The translations under genes and the position numbers were made by a program. Source: Poronia punctata (Eukaryota; Ascomycota; Sordariomycetes; Xylariales; Xylariaceae). From it: DNA of 64,000 bases. Under the pieces are notes generated by a model, which searched no databases, was not told the DNA's origin, and saw nothing but the letters and a program-made list of their open reading frames with translations. Every line of letters begins with the position of its first letter. The stretch's first letter is position 1. This document shows, piece by piece, positions 59,115-64,000 of the stretch. The stretch is from the NCBI GenBank assembly GCA_022579005.1, contig MU401478.1:186001-250000 (forward strand), in the 5' to 3' direction.

Positions 59115-60814
59115 AATTACGAATTTTCTATCTTTAATAGAGGGGAGAAGAGAATCTCACTCTTCAAGTATCGCGAAACTACCTACCTTAACTAGCCAGC
59201 CAATAATGCGCTTTTTACTCGAGGAAAGAAAAACACCGTACACTTAAACTGACCTATCCTATGAGAGCTTCGTCTCTTCTTATAGGTGCTCGTAGGCTGG
59301 CTACCTTACCTAGCTACTTAACTCTGTGTGACGATTAGTATTTTAATTTTAAGAATGTGACGTATTACGTGTACACACGCCAGTTGTCTAAGTCTTACAA
59401 GACCCAAATGCGCGGTTGCGCATTAATCTAAATACACATGTGCATTTTCCAGTTCTTCCCATGCGTAAAGAAACATACTAAGCTTTCGTGCGTCGTTGTT
59501 TCCTCGCCTCTCGAAGCCGTACCAAATAAAATATTCGCCTGATCTCAACAACCACTACCCACGGATCATCACCTCGGAAGTCGTGACGGCAGTCGTTAGG
59601 CAAAAGTCACCTGACTTCTTACGCATATCGGCGCTTTAATATTGCTCGTTTTCTGTTGACCTGACTTGGATTCTGGTATCAAAGCTTTCCCGACCAGGTA
59701 ATAATAGGTAGTACGAGTACATGTAGGTTAGAGAGATATGGAACATTGAAATATGGCTGATCCACTATAACCTCTCTCCTAACATACTCGTACTAAGTTA
59801 ACCGTCAACCTACCAAGTACCGCGCCTACCTACCTTCCGTCGGGTACGCATGCGCCCAGTCTAGGCTTCTCCTAACCTAACCTATAACCTACTGCGGAGT
59901 AGATTGTAAGTGTTCCGGGCCCCAGTGTTATAGACGTCGGTAACGTAAGATGGTTGGCGGGCTGATGACAAGCTGGGTGGGTGGAGATAGTTACTTTCGT
60001 TATGGGGATGTTGGCGGGGGCGGGCCAATGCTTTGCATGTCGACGTCAAAGTTCAGGTAGGTAGGTTAGGCAACCTAGAAATTGTCAAAAGTTCGTTGCC
60101 TGGGCACGAGTATAGGTATGCAGAATAGGTAGATACCCAAATCATAAACTATTGCAACATGAATAACGTGCAGGACTGAGGAGTTCTCACCGATACTAAT
60201 CCCACTGCTCAAAGTGGCGTCAAAGGGAGAAGTGAAGCGCCTGGGTAATTCAACGATTGGAAGAAAGCCCCTATATCCGACGTCACCAACTGCTCGTCAA
60301 ATGGCCGAAGCACAGGTGCCAGCGCACTCTTGAAAGACTGTGGAATACTGCTGAACATAAGCGAATTCCAGCTTCTTGCGACAGATCCGAAGTGGTTTGG
60401 GTGATACAGACTATGATAGGTAGGCAGATGTCTGGGATAAGCCTCATTTTTGCCCTGATTGATCTTTTTCGCCCAATATCTGCGCAAGGTCCAACGTTAG
60501 GCTATGTGCTGATCTGGTTGGCTCGGCGTACATATGTGCGTACAACTGGCTCCGTCTGATTCGAAGCCCGATACCAATACCCACATCATGCACACCCGTC
60601 TGTTTGCCGTGTCTTTCTTTAGGGCGAGGCTCTCGTAATGAGCTAGATAGACCATATATGAAAACGACTCGTGTGTATATGAGACGGTCCGTTTCCGCAC
60701 AATGCCTTTCGTCGCGAGCTCATAGTTTTGTCATCACGGCCTGCATCCGACCAAGGCTACTAAATAACATCGTCTACTATTTCTACCAAGAACTTCGGAT
60801 CGGAAGCGGACAGA
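59115..60814. other. Intergenic, no supported gene
   Basis: Contains CCTAACCTAACCTATAACCT near 59872 and several TACCTACC-type motifs. Short frames around 60209..60855 have no domain. It includes the promoter of the BTB-like gene. Confidence 0.5.
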
Positions 60815-63800
60815 ATGGAGGAGCCACCGATCTTCGGCCCCAGGGGCATGGTTGATGAGTTTCCAAGACGGCCGATGATTTCGTAAGAGCTCTCTCTGAC
60901 TTCCATTGGTGTGAAGCTTGTCACTAACAACATCCCGTTAGCCCCTTTCAAAGCGACCCTGTGAGAGTTTACTTCAAAAAGGATGATGTCACCTTTTTTG
61001 TTCCGAGAGCTATGCAAGAGCTATGCCCGTCGTTAGCAGCATCGTACGACCCAAATGCGCACCGCGTAACCCTCAAGACCTCCTCCGACGTTGGGCACGT
61101 GGTTTTCTACTACCTTCTTAGCGGCACATACCAGTGCCTCTTACGGTATGACCTTGATTCACGCCAGCAACTTGTCTTTGAGTTCGCGACAAGCGCACAG
61201 GTATATAGTATCACTCAGAAATGGCAACTCCCCATGTTGAGGGGGCTGGCTGCTGCTCATATGTGGCGACTGGCGTACCAGCTACCCCTCCCCCTCATCC
61301 TTAACACACTTCGGCGCGTCAAGTTCAGTCCGGCCGAGCCCTGGGTCAGCGAGTACTTACGATTGTCCTTGAACGGGCTTCTACAAGGCCCGGAAAACTT
61401 TAAGCTAATGTTAAACAACGAAGTCGGCCGTCCCGTCTCATACACTGATGTCCTCTTAACGACTTTTGCCGAGCTACTCCCCGCTGCCATGGGACAGACT
61501 ACAGAGAATATTGTCGAGGCAGCCTCTTCGAAATACCGTGGCTCCAGTGGAGTGGATCTGCTCACAGCCGAGGAGCAGGCACTCTTAGCACGAAAGGTAG
61601 AACCCGAGAAAACTCGAGAACCGGAACCAGAACCAGAACCAGAACCCGTACGAGAAGCAACTCCGATCGACGAAGTTGCCGTGCTAGAATCTACCATAAC
61701 TTCAAAATCAGAAGTGATATTGGAACCAGTCCTACCAGAAGTTGTGCCAGGGTGGGATGAGCCACAAGATTCCGTACCTACCCCAACGGAGCCAGGACCG
61801 CAACCACAGAAACTAGAAACTGAACGGGAACGGGAACTGGAAGTGGAACCAGAAGATCTAGTGCCGACCCAAATGGAGCCAGTACTTGAAGTAGTGTTAG
61901 GGAGGGGTGAACCGGAAGATCTAGTATTCACTCAAGATCCAGTACTGGAACCAGTCCTAACAGAAGCTGAGCCTGAACTGGAAGTGGCGCAGGTGGGTGA
62001 ACCGGAAAGTCCAGTACCGTCCCCAACGAAGCCTGAGCACGAGCCAGTCCTCTCAGAGTTCGAACCGGAGCCAGAAGTGGTCAAAGAAGAGCCGGCGCCA
62101 GAGACAGCGCCAGAGCCTGAATCTGGGCCGGAGCCAGACCACGTATCAGAACCAGTTCCCCCGGAGCCTGAACTAGGATCACAATTGGAGCAAGACAAAG
62201 AAGCGCCTGTACCGACAAAAGCGGAGTCTGAGTCTGAAGTCAACCCTGAACCAGCTGTACCAGAGGCCGGACCGGAACCCGAAGTGGTAGAAGATAAAGG
62301 AGAACCAGGAGATTCAGTGCAGACAGTAACCGAACCTGAGTCTAAGTCCGAGCCTGAACCTCAGCCAGAAGTGGTGCAGAAGACTGAGGAGCCAGTGTCG
62401 ATACCCATGGACGAACCGGAGCCCGAGCCCCAACCCCAACCCGAGCCCAAGCTCGAGCCACAATCGGTACAACAACCAGACTCCCCAGAGGTTGAACCCG
62501 AGCCGGAAGTGGTGCAAGAGCAAGAAGAGCCAGTTTCGGAACCCACGGAGCCTGAGCCAGCACCTGTACAGCAACCGGCTATGTTGGAGGTTGAAACAAA
62601 ACCGGAAATGGTGCAAGAGAAAGAGGAGCCAGTTTCGGAACCCACGGAGTCTGAGCCAGCACCTGTACAGCAACCGGCTATGTTGGAGGTTGAAACAAAA
62701 CCGGAAATGGAGTCAGAGGAAGGAGCCTCTGTGCCATCACCAAAAGACACTGACCCTGACCCTGACCCTGACCCTGAGCCCGAGACTAAGCCTGACCCTG
62801 AGCCCGAGACTCAGAGTGAGCTTGTGTCAGAGCCCGCACAACAACCGGACTCCCCAGAAGTTGAGCCGCCACCAGAAGTGGCCCACGAGAAAGGAGAAGA
62901 AGTGCCAGCACCAGCGGAGCCTAAGCTAGAGTCCGTACCAGAGCCGGCCCTGCCAGAGCCTGAGCCGGCACCGACACAGGAAGTGGCGGAGTCAGTGTCT
63001 GAGCCAATGCCCGATTCAACATCAGCCCACCCCGAGCCAAAGCCAGCAGAGGGAGTTACCGAGCCGGAACCGGAACTGGAACCGACTTCGGCGGAGACTG
63101 AGCTAGAACCAACACATGTAATAGCGGAAGAGGAACCCGAGCCAGTACCAGAACCCGAGACAACACAAGCAGAGCCAATGCCGGAGCCTGAAGGAATACC
63201 TATAAGGCTAGATAAGGAGCCAGATTCAGCGCTATCGGAGCCTGGTCCAGTCCCAGAAGTGATAGTGTCAGGCCCAGAATCAACACCCGCGACGCCGAAG
63301 GGGGTGGCGGAGTCAACAGAGCCAGACCCAAAGGCCATCCAAGCGCCGGAACCAGAACCAGTCCCGGAAGAGACACCACAAAGTCCTGAGCCTGAACCAG
63401 AACCAGAGGCAGTACAAACGGCTCCGGAACCAGAACTAGTACCGGAAGAAACACCGCAAAGTCCTAAACCTGAACCAGAGGCGGTACAAACGACGCCGGA
63501 ACCCCAGGTACTGCCAGAGTCAACACCGGCGGAACAGGAGCCAGAGACAGCCCTAGAGGCACCCGACGGGAGCACGGAAGAGTCGGGAGGGGCGCCCCTC
63601 AAAGAAAATGGATATGATAGCCCATCTTACCCGGCAGTTCCCTCACCAGACCCAGCGCTAGAAGCGGACCCAGAGGCGAAGGAACCGCACCCCCCGAAGC
63701 TGCCGGAGCCCGAGACATCGAAGAAGCTGAGTAAGAAGGATAAGGGTAAGAAGAAGAACAAACTAAAGGAGGAGGAACCGCAAGCTGCCCCTCCGGAGCT

Positions 63801-64000
63801 ACCGGACACCGAGTCGCCGAAGAAGCCGAGTAAAAAAGATAAGGGGAAGACGAAGGACAAACCAAAGGACGAAGAACCGGAAGATGTCGCCCCGAAACTA
63901 CCGGAGCCCGAGTCGTCGAAGAAGTTGAGTAAAAAGGAGGAAAAGAAAGAGAAGGCGGCGAAGAAAAAGACAAGGGAGGAGGAGCGAAAGAAAGATGAGA
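60815..64000 (+). CDS. BTB/POZ-like protein with giant Glu-Pro-rich tail (3' partial)
   Basis: Exons 60815..60882 and 60942..>64000 (more than 1,040 residues, still open at the window end). The intron 60883..60941 (GTAAGAG, CTAAC, TTAG) joins MISPFQSDPVRVYFKKDD. Residues about 25-125 resemble a fungal BTB/POZ fold (VRVYFKKDDVTFFVPRAMQE, GHVVFYYLLSGTYQC, WQLPMLRGLAAAHMW), a protein-interaction module. From about residue 240 the chain is an almost uninterrupted acidic PE/EP repeat region with a near-exact 33-residue duplication. It then turns into Lys-rich SKKDKGKKK segments separated by PELPD-like spacers. No other domain is visible. The tail should be extended and disordered. The BTB call is moderate; function is unknown. 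Confidence 0.85.
62527..62724 (+). repeat. Near-identical 99-nt tandem repeat in coding sequence
   Basis: Unit 1 at 62527..62625 and unit 2 at 62626..62724 (second copy trails off after about 90 nt). Both encode EEPVSEPTE, EPAPVQQPAMLEVETKPEM with one substitution (P/S). The unit is 33 codons, so the frame is kept. It points to recent expansion of the Glu-Pro tail. Confidence 0.85.

Noticed and set aside
61257..63973. Series of long minus-strand frames rich in Gly and Ser
   Set aside because: They are antisense shadows of the Glu-Pro repeat; GAG/CCN repeats keep the opposite strand free of stops. The plus frame has the BTB-like start, a clean intron and continuous coding sense.

Overview
The window looks like nuclear DNA of a filamentous ascomycete (Pezizomycotina, probably a plant-biomass-degrading Sordariomycete-type fungus; this placement is inference). 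The evidence is many short introns (46-190 nt) with GTRAGT donors and CTAAC/CTAAT-type branch sites, a Zn2Cys6 regulator, an AA9 monooxygenase and a cellobiose dehydrogenase, an NRPS-like reductase, a NACHT protein with a SesB-like hydrolase domain, and a RIP-like mutated tandem repeat. All exon joins were read by eye from frame continuity, splice signals and family motifs.

Layout. 1-947: 3' part of an SRAP/HMCES-type DNA-protein crosslink protein. 1.4-4.0 kb: two small coiled-coil proteins of unknown role (minus strand). 4.87-8.05 kb: a six-exon NLR-like protein (hydrolase plus NACHT, no C-terminal repeats). 8.05-12.4 kb: no convincing gene; tRNA-Ser(AGA) lies at 12.38 kb. 13.06-27.47 kb: a cellulose-degradation neighbourhood with a GH5 endoglucanase, an AA9 LPMO, a cellobiose dehydrogenase (electron donor to LPMOs) and a Zn2Cys6 regulator convergent with it. 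27.5-35.5 kb: a long gene-free stretch. 35.56-37.34 kb: a low-complexity, Asn/Gln/His-rich regulatory-looking protein. 40.47-42.0 kb: a rhodopsin-fold membrane protein. 42.7-45.05 kb: two tandem AT-rich RIP-degraded copies of an about 1.18 kb unit. 45.28-46.66 kb: a delta-12-type fatty acid desaturase whose 3' end runs into an assembly gap. 48.69-51.95 kb: an A-T-R NRPS-like reductase. 52.29-53.10 kb: an unrecognised gene with a frame problem. 53.95-56.16 kb: a doubtful small Cys-containing ORF and a Pro/Gln-rich nuclear-looking protein. 57.24-59.11 kb: a secreted type-B carboxylesterase. 60.8 kb to the window end: a BTB-like protein with a huge Glu-Pro-rich tail.

Main surprises. Both N gaps (15.8 and 45.2 kb) sit in poly-G/poly-C runs, and each is flanked by a corrupted near-copy of the adjacent unique sequence in which changes are mostly C to A and G to T. 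That looks like a sequencing or assembly artefact, and it truncates the desaturase model. The RIP tandem repeat keeps GC-richer sequence only at its two outer ends. The GH5 and membrane-protein genes contain micro-exons of 10 and 20 nt. The clustering of GH5, AA9, CDH and a Zn2Cys6 factor is the clearest functional unit.
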